Source: Pseudogemmobacter humi (lineage in GTDB: Bacteria > Pseudomonadota > Alphaproteobacteria > Rhodobacterales > Rhodobacteraceae). Taken from it: DNA of 64,000 bases. A model generated the notes under the pieces. It did not search any database. It was given only the letters and a program-made list of their open reading frames with translations, and had not been told where the DNA came from. Below are positions 26,502 to 35,317 of the stretch, in pieces. Position numbers and translations under genes: made by a program. Positions within the stretch are counted from its first letter, which is position 1; each line of letters begins with the position of its first letter. The DNA is taken from the NCBI RefSeq assembly GCF_900609055.1, contig NZ_UXAW01000048.1:1-64000 (forward strand). Direction: 5' to 3'.

Positions 26502-27293
26502 ATGTTTGGCAAGATCATTCTCTCTGCCGCCACCTCGCTGGCCCTTGCGGGCGCGGCGCTGGCAGCTGGTGACGCAGGCCATATCGAGGACGTGACCTTC
26601 TCTTTCGAGGGTCCGTTCGGAACCTATGACCAGCTTCAGCTTCAGCGCGGGCTTCAGGTCTATACCGAGGTCTGCTCGGCGTGCCACGGCTTGAAATATG
26701 TCCCCATCCGCACCCTGGCGGATGAGGGCGGCCCGCATCTGCCCGCGGATCAGGTTCGCGCCTATGCGGCGGGCCTCGACGAGGTGGAAAGCCTCGGCGC
26801 CGATGCGCGGCCGCGCGAATGGACCGACAAGTTCCCCGCCCGCTCGGGCGAGGGGACCGGGCCGGATCTCTCGCTGATGGCCAAGGCGCGCGCCGGGTTC
26901 CACGGACCCTATGGCACCGGCATCAACCAGATGCTGCGCGGCATCGGCGGGCCGGAATACATCCATGCGATCCTCACCGGCTATACCGGCGAGACCAAGG
27001 AAGAAGCCGGCACCACCTTCTACGAGAACCACGCCTTCCCTGGCGGCTGGATCTCGATGGCGCCGCCGCTGTCGGACGATCAGGTCAGCTTCGAGGACGG
27101 CAGCCCCACCACGCTGGACGCGATGGCGATGGATATCTCGGCCTTCCTGATGTGGTCGGCCGAGCCGAAGATGATGGACCGCAAACAGGCGGGCTTCGTC
27201 GCGGTGATCTTTCTCCTGGTGCTGACGGTTCTGCTCTATCTGACGAACAAGAAGCTCTGGGCCAGGATCAAGGGCAAAGAGTTCACCGGCTGA
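26502..27293 (+). CDS. petC: Cytochrome c1 of the bc1 complex
   Basis: A 263-aa periplasmic c-type cytochrome with a cleavable signal (to about residue 21), heme motif CSACH (C58, C61, H62) and the methionine-ligand region with [10 protein letters not shown]. It is held by one C-terminal membrane helix ([22 protein letters not shown]). It takes electrons from the Rieske protein and reduces cytochrome c2. It is last in petABC, with a strong terminator 35 bp after the stop. Confidence 0.97.
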   Translation: MFGKIILSAATSLALAGAALAAGDAGHIEDVTFSFEGPFGTYDQLQLQRGLQVYTEVCSACHGLKYVPIRTLADEGGPHLPADQVRAYAAGLDEVESLGADARPREWTDKFPARSGEGTGPDLSLMAKARAGFHGPYGTGINQMLRGIGGPEYIHAILTGYTGETKEEAGTTFYENHAFPGGWISMAPPLSDDQVSFEDGSPTTLDAMAMDISAFLMWSAEPKMMDRKQAGFVAVIFLLVLTVLLYLTNKKLWARIKGKEFTG

Positions 27294-27327
27294 TCAGGAC
27301 ATCATCCGGCGCTTTGATGAAAATCGG

Positions 27328-27357
27328 AAAACCCCCGCCCCTTGTGGCGGGGTTTTT
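27328..27357 (+). terminator. Rho-independent terminator of petABC
   Basis: CCCCGCC (27333-27339) pairs with GGCGGGG (27346-27352) and is followed by TTTTT. An A run precedes the stem, so it can also act on the convergent thiQ transcript, whose stop is at 27357. Confidence 0.9.
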
Positions 27358-28058
27358 CATTGCCGGTGGCCGAGATAGTCGCGCAGCACCGCGGGCGGGT
27401 CGGCGAACAGCGCGGCGGTGGGCTGCGGCGCGGCCGCGAGGCCCCCTGCCACGATCACCGTCAGCGCGGCGAACTCCAGCGCGTCGCGCGGGTCGTGAGT
27501 GACCATCAGGACGGTCGCGCCGGTGTCCCCGGCGACCTCTGCCACCAGCGCCAGCATCTCCTGTTTCAGCGCGGGCCCGAGCGCGGCGAAGGGCTCGTCC
27601 AGCAAGAGAAGCGGCCGCGCGCGCAGCAGTACCCGCGCCAGCGCGGCCCGGCTGACCTGGCCGCCGGAAAGCTGCGCCGGGCGGCGTGCGCCCATGCCCG
27701 TCAGCCCCACCCGGTCCAGCGCCTCTGTCACCCGGGCGCGCTCGCCGGGCGTCAGCCGCAGGGCGGGCCGCAGCCCGAGGCCGAGGTTTTCGGCCAGGGT
27801 CAGATGCGGAAACAGGTTCTGGTCCTGGAACAGGATCGAGAGCGGCCGCTCTCCCGGTGTCAGGGGCGTCAGATCCCGCCCGTCCCACAGCACCCGGCCC
27901 GAGGCTGGGGCGTAAAACCCGGCGATGGCGGCGAGCAGAGAGCTTTTCCCCGCGCCCGAAGGCCCGATCAGCGCGATGCGCGCGCCCGGTGGCACCTGCC
28001 AGTCGGCCGCCAGCCGGAAGTCGCCTTGCGTCAGCAGCAGTTCATCGAGGCGAAGCAC
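27357..28058 (-). CDS. thiQ: Thiamine ABC transporter ATP-binding protein
   Basis: A 233-aa ABC ATPase powering thiamine/TPP import by ThiBPQ. Walker A GPSGAGKS (32-39), Q-loop LFQDQNLFPHLTLAENLGLGL, signature LSGGQVSRAALARVLL, Walker B LLLLDEPFAALGP and switch His VTHDPRDA are all visible. The short length and Q-loop wording fit ThiQ. It overlaps the end of thiP by 17 bp, third gene of thiBPQ. Confidence 0.95.
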   Translation of the reverse strand: MLRLDELLLTQGDFRLAADWQVPPGARIALIGPSGAGKSSLLAAIAGFYAPASGRVLWDGRDLTPLTPGERPLSILFQDQNLFPHLTLAENLGLGLRPALRLTPGERARVTEALDRVGLTGMGARRPAQLSGGQVSRAALARVLLRARPLLLLDEPFAALGPALKQEMLALVAEVAGDTGATVLMVTHDPRDALEFAALTVIVAGGLAAAPQPTAALFADPPAVLRDYLGHRQ

Positions 28059-29568
28059 GGCGCCCTCCCGCGTCGAAGATCCAGAACAATGCGAAACTCA
28101 GCGACACCAGCACGAGGGCCGCGCCCGCGGCGGCCCCGGTCCGGTAAGAGCCCATAAGCTGCTGCACGAGCAAGGGCAGCGTCACCTCGCGCCCGGTGGC
28201 GAACAGGGCGATCACGCCGAGGTCGCCCATCGACAGCGCTGCCGCCAGCCCGGCGCAAAAGCCGAGCGGACGCGCGAGGCGCGGCAGCACCAGAAGCCGC
28301 AGCCGGGCGAAGCCGCGCAGGCCGAGCGAGGCCGCCAGTCGGCCATAACCGGCCTCCAGCGCGCGGGCCTCGGGCAGAAGCAGGCGAAAGACGAAGGGCA
28401 GCGTCATCAGCGTATTGACCAGCAGCGTCACCGGCAACGCAAGGCGCGGGGGTGGGAGAACCGGCTGGATCAGCAGAAAGAGCCCCGTTCCCAGCACCAG
28501 CCCCGAGGCGGCGAGCGGCAGCACCGCCGCCAGCTCCAGCCAGCGCGGCCCGCCGCGCGCCACCGCCAGCGCGAGGCTCAGCCCGGCGGAAACCGCGATC
28601 AGCGCCGACAGCAGCGCGACCGTGATCGAACGCAGCGCGGCTTCCGCCACCGACCAGGGCAGATCCGCCAGCCCGGGAAGGCCGCGCGTGACCAGCGCGG
28701 CGAGCGGCAGCAGCAGGAACCCGCCCGCCAGCACCAGCACCAGAACGTCGCCCGCGCGCCGCCAGCCGCCGGGCGCTCGCGTGGCCAAAGGACGGTCCAT
28801 CCCGGCGCCGAAGCCCGATTCGCGCGTCAGATGCCAGGCTGCCAGCGCCGCAGCGGCGCCGAGCCCGGTCTGTATCAGCGCCAGCCCCGCGGCATGCGAG
28901 AGGTCGAACTCGAACCGCACCGCCTGATAGATCGCCAGTTCCAGCGTGGTCGCCGCCGGGCCGCCGCCCAGCGTCAGCGCCACCGCGAAAGAGGTCAGGC
29001 AGATCGCGAAGACGGTGGCCAGCGCGCCGGGAAGCACCTCGCGCAGCATCGGGCGCTCGATATGGCGGAAGATGTCCGCCGGGCAGAAGCCGAGGCTTTC
29101 GGCCAGCCGGAACCGCTCGGACGGCACCGCGAGCCAGCCTTGCAGGATCATCCGCACCGCGAGCGGCAGGTTCAGGAACACATGCGCCAGCAGCACCCCA
29201 TGCAGCCCGTAGACCGGCACCGGCGGCAGGCCGACGGCCGCCCCGAGGCTGTTGAGCCAGCCCGCCCGACCGAAAACCGTGACCAGCGCCAGCACCGCGA
29301 CGATCACCGGCAGAAGGAACGGCGCCCCCATCAGCGTGATCAGCAGACCCCGCCCGGGAAACCGCCGCCGCGCCAGCGCCCGCGCCACCGGCACCGCCAG
29401 CGTAACCGAGATCAGCGCGGAAAGCGCGGCCTGGGTCAGGGTGAAGCGCAAAGCGGCCAGATCCGGGCCGGAGAGCGAAAGCCCCCCGGCGTGGAACGCC
29501 ACCGCCCCGAGCGGCAGCAGAACGAGGGCGAGCGCCCCCGCCCCTAGCGCGACAGCGCCGCCTGCCAT
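28042..29568 (-). CDS. thiP: Thiamine ABC transporter permease
   Basis: A 508-aa double permease, two fused BPD_transp_1 units of about six helices each, as in ThiP. EAA-like loops: RLAESLGFCPADIFRHIERPMLREVLPG in the first half and RLAASLGLRGFARLRLLVLPRLARPLGFC in the second. The start is ATG 29566-29568, inside the end of thiB (25-bp overlap); the frame stays open upstream but is only a shadow of thiB. It works with ThiB and ThiQ. Confidence 0.94.
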   Translation of the reverse strand: MAGGAVALGAGALALVLLPLGAVAFHAGGLSLSGPDLAALRFTLTQAALSALISVTLAVPVARALARRRFPGRGLLITLMGAPFLLPVIVAVLALVTVFGRAGWLNSLGAAVGLPPVPVYGLHGVLLAHVFLNLPLAVRMILQGWLAVPSERFRLAESLGFCPADIFRHIERPMLREVLPGALATVFAICLTSFAVALTLGGGPAATTLELAIYQAVRFEFDLSHAAGLALIQTGLGAAAALAAWHLTRESGFGAGMDRPLATRAPGGWRRAGDVLVLVLAGGFLLLPLAALVTRGLPGLADLPWSVAEAALRSITVALLSALIAVSAGLSLALAVARGGPRWLELAAVLPLAASGLVLGTGLFLLIQPVLPPPRLALPVTLLVNTLMTLPFVFRLLLPEARALEAGYGRLAASLGLRGFARLRLLVLPRLARPLGFCAGLAAALSMGDLGVIALFATGREVTLPLLVQQLMGSYRTGAAAGAALVLVSLSFALFWIFDAGGRRASPR

Positions 29569-30518
29569 TCCGCCAGAGCCTCGGCCCGGATCGCCTGCGC
29601 GTCTTCGGCGCCGAGCAGCAGGGAGGTTTCGGGCCGATGGGTCTCGAACCCCTCGGGCAGCGGGATCTCGGTCGCGGGATACATCCAGTTGGTCTCGGGG
29701 ATCACCGACTGGAAGGCCGGCGACTGGGTGAAGGCGAGGAAATCGCGGGCAAGCCCGGGCTGGTCGGACGAGGCGAGCACCGCGCCGAGCTCGATCTGGA
29801 GATAATGACCCTCGGCGAAGGGTGCCCAGTCCTTGCTGTCGTCCTCTTCGGCGATGCGGTGATAGGCGGGCGAGGTGGTGTAGGAGAGCACCATATCCGC
29901 CTCGCCGTCCACGAACAGGCCGTAAGCCTCGGACCAGCCGGGGGTGACGGTCAGCACATTGTCGGCGAGGCTGGACCAGATCGCGGGGGCCTCGTCGCCG
30001 TAAGCCGCCTTCACCCACATCAGCAGGCCGAGGCCGGGGGTGGACGAGCGCGGATCCTGGATCACCACTTTCAGATCCGATTCCGCCAGCGCCCGGAAAC
30101 TGTCGGGCGGGGTCTCAAGGCGGGTCTTGTTGTAGACGAAGGCGAACCAGCCCCAGTCGTAGGGCAGGAAATGCGCGTCGTCGAAATCGACCGGCAGGCC
30201 GGAGGCGGGCTCTTGCCCGTGCGGCGCGAAAAGGCCCGAGGCCAGTCCTTGCGCGGTCAGATTGGTGTCGAGGCCGAGGACCACATCGGCCCCGGTCGCC
30301 GTGCCTTCGAGTTGCAGCCGCGCGAGCAGCGCCGCGCCGTCGCCGCCGGTGATGAATTGCAGATCGCAGCCGCAGACTTCCTCGAAAGCCTTTTCCACCG
30401 CCGGGCCGGGGCCCCAGTCCGAGGTGAAACTGTCATAGGTCATGACGGTCAGAACGGGCGTCTCAGCCGCCGCGAAAGCGGGCAGGCAGGTCAGGCACGC
30501 CGCAAGGAAGGGTCGCAT
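29544..30518 (-). CDS. thiB: Thiamine ABC transporter substrate-binding protein
   Basis: A 324-aa periplasmic binding protein with signal peptide (to about AFAAAETP). Family motifs are LTVMTYDSFTSDWGPGPAVEKAFEEVCGCDLQF, DVVLGLDTNL, PYDWGWFAFVYNK and a C-terminal MYPATEIPLP segment, all typical of ThiB. SD GGAGGA lies 7 bp upstream of ATG. A TPP riboswitch lies in its 5' leader, so the thiBPQ operon should shut down when TPP is plentiful. Confidence 0.95.
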   Translation of the reverse strand: MRPFLAACLTCLPAFAAAETPVLTVMTYDSFTSDWGPGPAVEKAFEEVCGCDLQFITGGDGAALLARLQLEGTATGADVVLGLDTNLTAQGLASGLFAPHGQEPASGLPVDFDDAHFLPYDWGWFAFVYNKTRLETPPDSFRALAESDLKVVIQDPRSSTPGLGLLMWVKAAYGDEAPAIWSSLADNVLTVTPGWSEAYGLFVDGEADMVLSYTTSPAYHRIAEEDDSKDWAPFAEGHYLQIELGAVLASSDQPGLARDFLAFTQSPAFQSVIPETNWMYPATEIPLPEGFETHRPETSLLLGAEDAQAIRAEALAEWQAALSR

Positions 30519-30571
30519 CGTTCGTCCTCCAGTTGCGACGGATGGCCGGGCATGGGGATCTGGATCCGATG

Positions 30572-30656
30572 CACCTTCCCTCCGCCGGTATGATCCGGTT
30601 CAGGTTCAACGGGTCCGCTTGCGCATCTCAGCCCTTTAAGGGGGCACCCCGAGGTG
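30572..30656 (-). promoter_or_regulatory. TPP riboswitch (THI element) controlling thiBPQ
   Basis: On the minus strand the leader contains the conserved THI-box parts in order: CGGGGTGCCC, GGCTGAGA, GGACCCGTTGAACCTGA and CCGGATCATACCGGCG, then GGAGGGAA. The closing P1 stem pairs CACCT (30652-30656) with AGGTG (30572-30576). The 3' end is 53 bp before the thiB start, a distance compatible with sequestering the Shine-Dalgarno. Confidence 0.96.
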
Positions 30657-30692
30657 AGGCCGAGCATAGGGGATTGTGGTGCCGCCGCAAGA

Positions 30693-30753
30693 GGGGGGCC
30701 AGCCCCCCGTCGCGTGCCGCGACTCCCCCCGGGATATTTTCAGACAGAAAATG
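30693..30753 (+). repeat. Modular intergenic repeat, copy 1
   Basis: Three parts follow each other: a G6/C6 hairpin (30693-30698 with 30703-30708), a second hairpin GTCGCG-tgc-CGCGAC (30709-30723), and a tail CCCCCCGGGATATTTTCAG... (30725-30753). The same order of parts occurs at 45041-45105 and, inverted, at 45112-45168. It lies between the TPP riboswitch side of thiB and the 3' end of the TerC gene. Confidence 0.6.
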
Positions 30754-30771
30754 AGGAGGGCGCGGGCGCCC

Positions 30772-31794
30772 TCAGGGACGGGCCGGATGTTCGTCGCCGG
30801 GCTCGCCGGGCAGGGTCTCGTGGACCGGCTGGCCGCGGGTCTTCCACAGGGAAACCGCGACCCCGGCGCCGAGGATGGCGAAGGTGACGCCGAGCGAGAT
30901 GCTGGCGGGGAATTTCTCAAGCCCCATCAGATCGGCCACGAAAACCTTGGAGCCGATGAAGATCAGCAGAACCGCCAGCGCGTATTTGAGGTAAGCGAAG
31001 CGGTGCAGGATCGCCGCCAGCGCGAAATAGAGCGCGCGCAGCCCGAGGATCGCGAAGATGTTCGAGGTGAAGACGATATAGGGGTCGGAGGTGATGGCGA
31101 AGACCGCCGGCACCGAATCGACCGCGAAGATGACATCGGCGATTTCCACCATGATCAGCGCCATCAGCAAGGGCGTGGCGAAGCGGCGGATGCGGCCGGT
31201 CTTCGGGTCGGGCTGGCGCACGGTGAAGGCATGGCCGTGCAGCTCATCCGTCACCCGCAGATGTCTGCGCAGGAATTTGAGCGCCGGGTTGGCGCCGATA
31301 TCGACCTCGTGATTGTCGCCGGAGAACAGCATCTTTATCCCGGTGAAGACGAGGAAACCGGCGAAGATGTAAAGCACCCAGTGGTAGTTCTGCACCAGCG
31401 CCGCGCCGAAGCCGATCATCAGCCCGCGCAGCACGATCACGCCCAGGATGCCCCAGAACAGGGCCCGGTGCTGGTATTTGCGCGGGATGGCGAAGAAGCC
31501 GAAGATCATCGCGATGACGAAGACATTGTCCATCGCCAGCGATTTCTCGACCACGAAGGCGGTGAGGTAGAGGCCCGCCGCCTCGGCCCCGATCTGCCAC
31601 CAGACGAAGCCCGCGAAGGCGACGCCGAGGGTGATGTAGAAGGCCGAGAGCTTCAGGCTGCGGGCGACGCCGATCTCCTGATCGCCCTTGTTCAGAACGC
31701 CGAGGTCCAGCACCAGAAGCACCAGCACCAGCGCGAGGAAGGTCAGCCACAGCCAAAGCGGCTTGCCCAGAAACAATGTCAGCAGGATATCCAT
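30772..31794 (-). CDS. TerC/Alx-family membrane protein
   Basis: A 340-aa protein with about nine hydrophobic helices. The TerC signatures are present: [30 protein letters not shown] (conserved acidic residues in the membrane) and [23 protein letters not shown]. Length and wording are closest to Alx/YkoY-type TerC proteins, which handle Mn(2+) export or alkaline stress; tellurite resistance is not implied. No metal-responsive yybP-ykoY leader could be recognised upstream. The C-terminus is hydrophilic and ends DEHPARP. Confidence 0.9.
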   Translation of the reverse strand: MDILLTLFLGKPLWLWLTFLALVLVLLVLDLGVLNKGDQEIGVARSLKLSAFYITLGVAFAGFVWWQIGAEAAGLYLTAFVVEKSLAMDNVFVIAMIFGFFAIPRKYQHRALFWGILGVIVLRGLMIGFGAALVQNYHWVLYIFAGFLVFTGIKMLFSGDNHEVDIGANPALKFLRRHLRVTDELHGHAFTVRQPDPKTGRIRRFATPLLMALIMVEIADVIFAVDSVPAVFAITSDPYIVFTSNIFAILGLRALYFALAAILHRFAYLKYALAVLLIFIGSKVFVADLMGLEKFPASISLGVTFAILGAGVAVSLWKTRGQPVHETLPGEPGDEHPARP

Positions 31795-31814
31795 CCCCGC
31801 GAGCCCTTTATCTT

Positions 31815-31918
31815 CTGGCGCCAGGGGGATTGCGGGTCAGCACAGGGGAAAAGCCGGGCAATCCATCGGGCGCGTGATCCCGATGCGGTCCGACATCACG
31901 CCAGAGAACTGGCGCCAG
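31815..31918. promoter_or_regulatory. Pair of CTGGCGCCAG palindromes between terC-like gene and aroC
   Basis: The 10-bp perfect palindrome CTGGCGCCAG occurs at 31815-31824 and 31909-31918, centres 94 bp apart (nine helical turns), in the 262-bp divergent intergenic region. Such phased operator pairs can bind one dimeric regulator at both sites. The first begins 21 bp upstream of the terC-like start. No regulator is assigned. Confidence 0.35.
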
Positions 31919-32056
31919 AGGGGCCCGGCCCGCAGATGCCAGATGGGGGCGGGCGCGGCCATTTCAACCCGCGCCATCAACTTTTTGTGGATTTCGGTTG
32001 AAGCGGCGCCGCGCCGGGGGCTATGGCGCAGGGGTATCATTCCCGGAGCCCGCGCC

Positions 32057-33157
32057 ATGAGCCTGAACACCTTCGGCCATCTCTTCCGCGTCACCACCTG
32101 GGGCGAAAGCCACGGGCCCGCGCTCGGCTGCACGGTGGACGGCTGCCCGCCGGGGGTGGAACTGTCCGAGGCGCTGATCCAGCCCTGGCTGGACCGCAGG
32201 AAGCCCGGCACGTCGAAATTCACCACGCAAAGGCGCGAGGCCGATGAGGTGAAGATCCTGTCGGGGGTGTTTGAGGGCGTGACGACCGGGACGCCGATCC
32301 AGCTGATGATCGGGAACACCGACCAGCGCAGCAAGGATTACGGCGATATCGCCCGGGCCTTCCGTCCGGGTCATGCCGATATCGCTTATCATCTGAAATA
32401 CGGGGTGCGGGATTATCGCGGCGGCGGGCGGTCCTCGGCGCGCGAGACGGCGGCGCGGGTGGCGGCCGGGGGCGTGGCGCGGGCCGCGCTGGCGGCTTTG
32501 GTGCCGGGGCTGACGATCACCGGCTATATGATGCAGATGGGGGCCAGGGCCATCGAGCGGGCGCGGTTCGACGCCAGCCAGATTGGCGAGAACCCGTTCT
32601 GGTGCCCCGATCCGGTGATGGCCGCGGAATGGGCAGAGTATCTCGATGAGTTGCGGCTGTCGCATAACTCGGTGGGGGCGGTGATCGAGGTCGTGGCCGA
32701 GGGTGTGCCGCCGGGTCTTGGCGCGCCGCTTTACGGCAAGCTCGATTCCGACCTGGCGGCGGCGATGATGTCGATCAACGCGGTGAAAGGCGTTGAGATC
32801 GGCGAGGGTATGGCCTCGGCGGCGCTGACCGGCGTGGAGAACGCCGACGAGATGCGGATGGGGCCTTCGGGTGTGGAATATCTCTCGAACCATGCCGGGG
32901 GGGTGCTGGGCGGGATTTCGACCGGGCAGCCGGTGGTCTGCCGGTTCGCGGTCAAGCCGACATCCTCGATTCTGACGCCGCGGCGGGCGGTGAGCGCCTC
33001 GGGCGAAGAGATCGATCTGGTGACCAAAGGCCGCCACGACCCCTGCGTCGGCATCCGCGCGGTGCCGGTGGGCGAGGCGATGATGGCCTGTGTGCTGCTC
33101 GACCATCTGCTCATGGATCGCGGCCAGACCGGCGGCGTCCGGGGGCGGATCGGCTGA
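32057..33157 (+). CDS. aroC: Chorismate synthase
   Basis: A 366-aa FMN-dependent enzyme that converts 5-enolpyruvylshikimate-3-phosphate to chorismate, last step of the shikimate pathway. Start [24 protein letters not shown], with the conserved GESHG, then RRxP-like [45 protein letters not shown], and [26 protein letters not shown]. The long upstream open frame is not conserved. tsaE follows after 38 bp. Confidence 0.98.
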   Translation: MSLNTFGHLFRVTTWGESHGPALGCTVDGCPPGVELSEALIQPWLDRRKPGTSKFTTQRREADEVKILSGVFEGVTTGTPIQLMIGNTDQRSKDYGDIARAFRPGHADIAYHLKYGVRDYRGGGRSSARETAARVAAGGVARAALAALVPGLTITGYMMQMGARAIERARFDASQIGENPFWCPDPVMAAEWAEYLDELRLSHNSVGAVIEVVAEGVPPGLGAPLYGKLDSDLAAAMMSINAVKGVEIGEGMASAALTGVENADEMRMGPSGVEYLSNHAGGVLGGISTGQPVVCRFAVKPTSSILTPRRAVSASGEEIDLVTKGRHDPCVGIRAVPVGEAMMACVLLDHLLMDRGQTGGVRGRIG

Positions 33158-33195
33158 GGCTTGCGCGCCCGGCGCAGGCGGCTAGGGTCGTGCTG

Positions 33196-33657
33196 ATGAA
33201 ACCGCTCGCAGAATTCCTGTTGCCCGACGAGGAAGCCGGCCGCCGCTTCGGGGCGCGGCTCGGGCTGTGTCTGCGGCCGGGGATGACGGTTCTGTTGCAG
33301 GGGCCGGTGGGGGCGGGGAAATCGCATCTCGCCCGCGCTGCGATCCGCGCGCTGGCGGGCGAAGCGGTGGACGTGCCCTCGCCGACCTTCACGCTGGTGC
33401 AGACCTACGAGACGCCGCAGGGCGAGGTCTGGCACGCCGATCTGTATCGGCTGGGGGACGCGGGCGAGGTCGCGGAACTGGGGCTCGCGGATGCGATGGG
33501 GCGCGACATTCTGCTGATCGAATGGCCCGACCGGCTGGGGGATTATACGCCCACGGACGCGATCACCGTGACGCTTGCTTATGAAGGCGAGGGGCGGCGG
33601 CTGGCGATTTCCGGCGCGGCGGAGGGGCTGCTGGCCTGTCTTGAGGGCAGCGCATGA
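33196..33657 (+). CDS. tsaE: tRNA threonylcarbamoyladenosine biosynthesis ATPase TsaE
   Basis: A 153-aa P-loop ATPase that with TsaB and TsaD makes t6A37 in ANN-decoding tRNAs. Walker A is LLQGPVGAGKSHLAR (about residues 35-48), followed by VPSPTFTLVQTYE and VWHADLYRL, then an LGLADAMGRDILLIEWPDRLG Walker B-like segment: the family pattern. The start is ATG 33196 (a GTG two codons upstream is possible). It overlaps amgK by 4 bp; TsaE-AmgK-MurU linkage is common in alphaproteobacteria. Confidence 0.95.
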   Translation: MKPLAEFLLPDEEAGRRFGARLGLCLRPGMTVLLQGPVGAGKSHLARAAIRALAGEAVDVPSPTFTLVQTYETPQGEVWHADLYRLGDAGEVAELGLADAMGRDILLIEWPDRLGDYTPTDAITVTLAYEGEGRRLAISGAAEGLLACLEGSA

Positions 33658-34655
33658 GGGCGGCGGAGGTTGAGGATTTTCTGGCGGCGGCCGGATGGGC
33701 GGCTGCGGAGCGTCGCGCGCTGGCTGGCGACGCCTCGGCGCGCAGCTATCAGAGGCTGCGTATGGGTGGTGCGCGGGCGGTGCTGATGGATGCGCCGCCG
33801 GGCTGCGGCGACGATGTGGGGGATTTCCACCGGATCGGCTCGTATCTCGCTGCGCTCGGGCTCTCGCCGCCGAAGACCTTCGCGATGGACGAGGCGCGCG
33901 GGCTGATGCTGATCGAGGACCTGGGCGAGGCGCTCTTCGCTGTGCTCATCGCTGAGGAGCCGGCGCGCGAATTGCCGCTGTATCTGGCGGCGGCGGATGC
34001 GCTGGCGGTGGTGCAGGCGGCGCCGGCGCCGGCGGGCCTGCCGGATCTGAGCGCGGCGGAATGGGCGGAGTCGACGCTGCTCGCACCGGAGGTTTATGCC
34101 CGCGCCGTGACCGGGGCCGCGCCCGATGCGCGCGCCTTCCGGGCCGCGATGGAGGCGGCCTTGCGCGCCCATGCCGACGGGCCGCGGGTGCTGATCCTGC
34201 GCGATTTCCATGCCGAGAACCTGCTCTGGCTGCCCGAGCGCGAGGGCGCGGCGCGGGTGGGCTTGCTCGACTTCCAGCTTGGGCAGATGGGGCAGCCGGA
34301 ATACGATCTGGTCTCGCTCTTGCAGGACGCGCGCCGCGATGTCGCGCCCGCGACCGAGGCCGCGGTTCTGGCGCATTTCGCCGCGGCGCGCGGGATGCGG
34401 GCCGGGGATCTGGCCGCGCCCTACGCGGTGCTCGGCGCGCTCAGGGCGCTGCGGATCATCGGCATCTTCGCCCGGCTTTGCGTCACGGTGGGGAAGGACC
34501 GCTACCTTGCCTTCCTGCCCCGGGTCTGGGGGCAGTTGATGCGCAACCTCGGAAATCCGGCGCTGGCCGACCTGCGGGCCGGGGTGCTGGAGATCCTGCC
34601 CGAGCCCACGCCGGAGGCCATCGAAAGGATCAGGCAGTCATGCCCTTCCCGCTGA
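33654..34655 (+). CDS. amgK: N-acetylmuramate/N-acetylglucosamine anomeric kinase (AmgK)
   Basis: A 333-aa aminoglycoside-phosphotransferase-fold kinase. Motifs: GDASARSYQRLRM (nucleotide loop), VLILRDFHAENLLWLP (catalytic HxD-like loop) and GLLDFQLGQMGQPEYDLVSLLQDARRDV (metal-binding). With MurU directly downstream it fits AmgK, which phosphorylates MurNAc at C1 in the UDP-MurNAc recycling shortcut that bypasses MurA and fosfomycin. It overlaps tsaE (ATGA) and murU (16 bp). Confidence 0.88.
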   Translation: MRAAEVEDFLAAAGWAAAERRALAGDASARSYQRLRMGGARAVLMDAPPGCGDDVGDFHRIGSYLAALGLSPPKTFAMDEARGLMLIEDLGEALFAVLIAEEPARELPLYLAAADALAVVQAAPAPAGLPDLSAAEWAESTLLAPEVYARAVTGAAPDARAFRAAMEAALRAHADGPRVLILRDFHAENLLWLPEREGAARVGLLDFQLGQMGQPEYDLVSLLQDARRDVAPATEAAVLAHFAAARGMRAGDLAAPYAVLGALRALRIIGIFARLCVTVGKDRYLAFLPRVWGQLMRNLGNPALADLRAGVLEILPEPTPEAIERIRQSCPSR

Positions 34656-35317
34656 TGATCTTCGCCGCCGGTTTTGGCACCAGGATGCGCGAGTTGACCG
34701 CCACCCGCCCGAAGCCGCTGATCCCGGTGGCGGGGCGGGCGCTGCTCGACCGCGCGCTGGATCTTGCGGAGGACGCGGGGCCGGTGGTGGTGAACACGCA
34801 TTACCTCGGGCAGCAGATCGCCGCGCATCTGGCGGGCCGTGACGTGGCGGTCAGCCATGAGGAGGAGATCCTGGAGACCGGCGGCGGGCTGAAGCGGGCT
34901 TTGCCGCTGCTCGGTGATGGCCCGGTGATGACGCTGAACCCCGATGTGGTCTGGCAGGGTGGCAATCCGCTGGCGGCGCTGGCGGCGCATTGGGACGCCA
35001 CGCGGATGGATGCGCTGCTTCTCGTGAAAGAGCGCGCGGGCCTGCCGGGGCGCAAGGGCAAGGCCGATTTCCTGCTGGACGATGCGGGCCGCATCACCCG
35101 CGCGCCGGGCGAGCGTGGCGTGGTCTACCTTGGTGCGCAGATCATCGCGACCGGCGATCTGAGCGTGATCGCCGGGGAAGCGTTCTCGCTCAACCTGATC
35201 TGGGACCGGATGATCGCCCGCGGTCGGGCTTTCGGGCTGGTCTGGTCCGGCGGCTGGTGCGATGTGGGCAGCCCCGAGGGGCTGGCCGAGGCCGAAGCCC
35301 TGCTGGCGGCGCCATGA
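34640..35317 (+). CDS. murU: N-acetylmuramate 1-phosphate uridylyltransferase (MurU)
   Basis: A 225-aa nucleotidyltransferase. N-terminal signature FAAGFGTRMRELTATRPKPLIPVAGRALLDRAL (NTP and metal binding), then TLNPDVVWQGG and a C-terminal WCDVGSPEGLAEAEALL. It makes UDP-MurNAc from MurNAc-1-P and UTP, the step after AmgK. It starts inside the end of amgK, and its stop overlaps the addB ATG. The pair lets the cell reuse peptidoglycan sugars. Other partners (MupP, NagZ) are not in the window. Confidence 0.92.
   Translation: MPFPLMIFAAGFGTRMRELTATRPKPLIPVAGRALLDRALDLAEDAGPVVVNTHYLGQQIAAHLAGRDVAVSHEEEILETGGGLKRALPLLGDGPVMTLNPDVVWQGGNPLAALAAHWDATRMDALLLVKERAGLPGRKGKADFLLDDAGRITRAPGERGVVYLGAQIIATGDLSVIAGEAFSLNLIWDRMIARGRAFGLVWSGGWCDVGSPEGLAEAEALLAAP

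Noticed and set aside
27925-29547. Plus-strand frame of 540 codons opposite thiP
   Set aside because: Gln/Arg/His-rich shadow of the thiP coding strand.
31795-32056. yybP-ykoY-type manganese riboswitch upstream of the TerC-family gene
   Set aside because: The conserved core elements could not be found on the minus strand; only two short palindromes are present.
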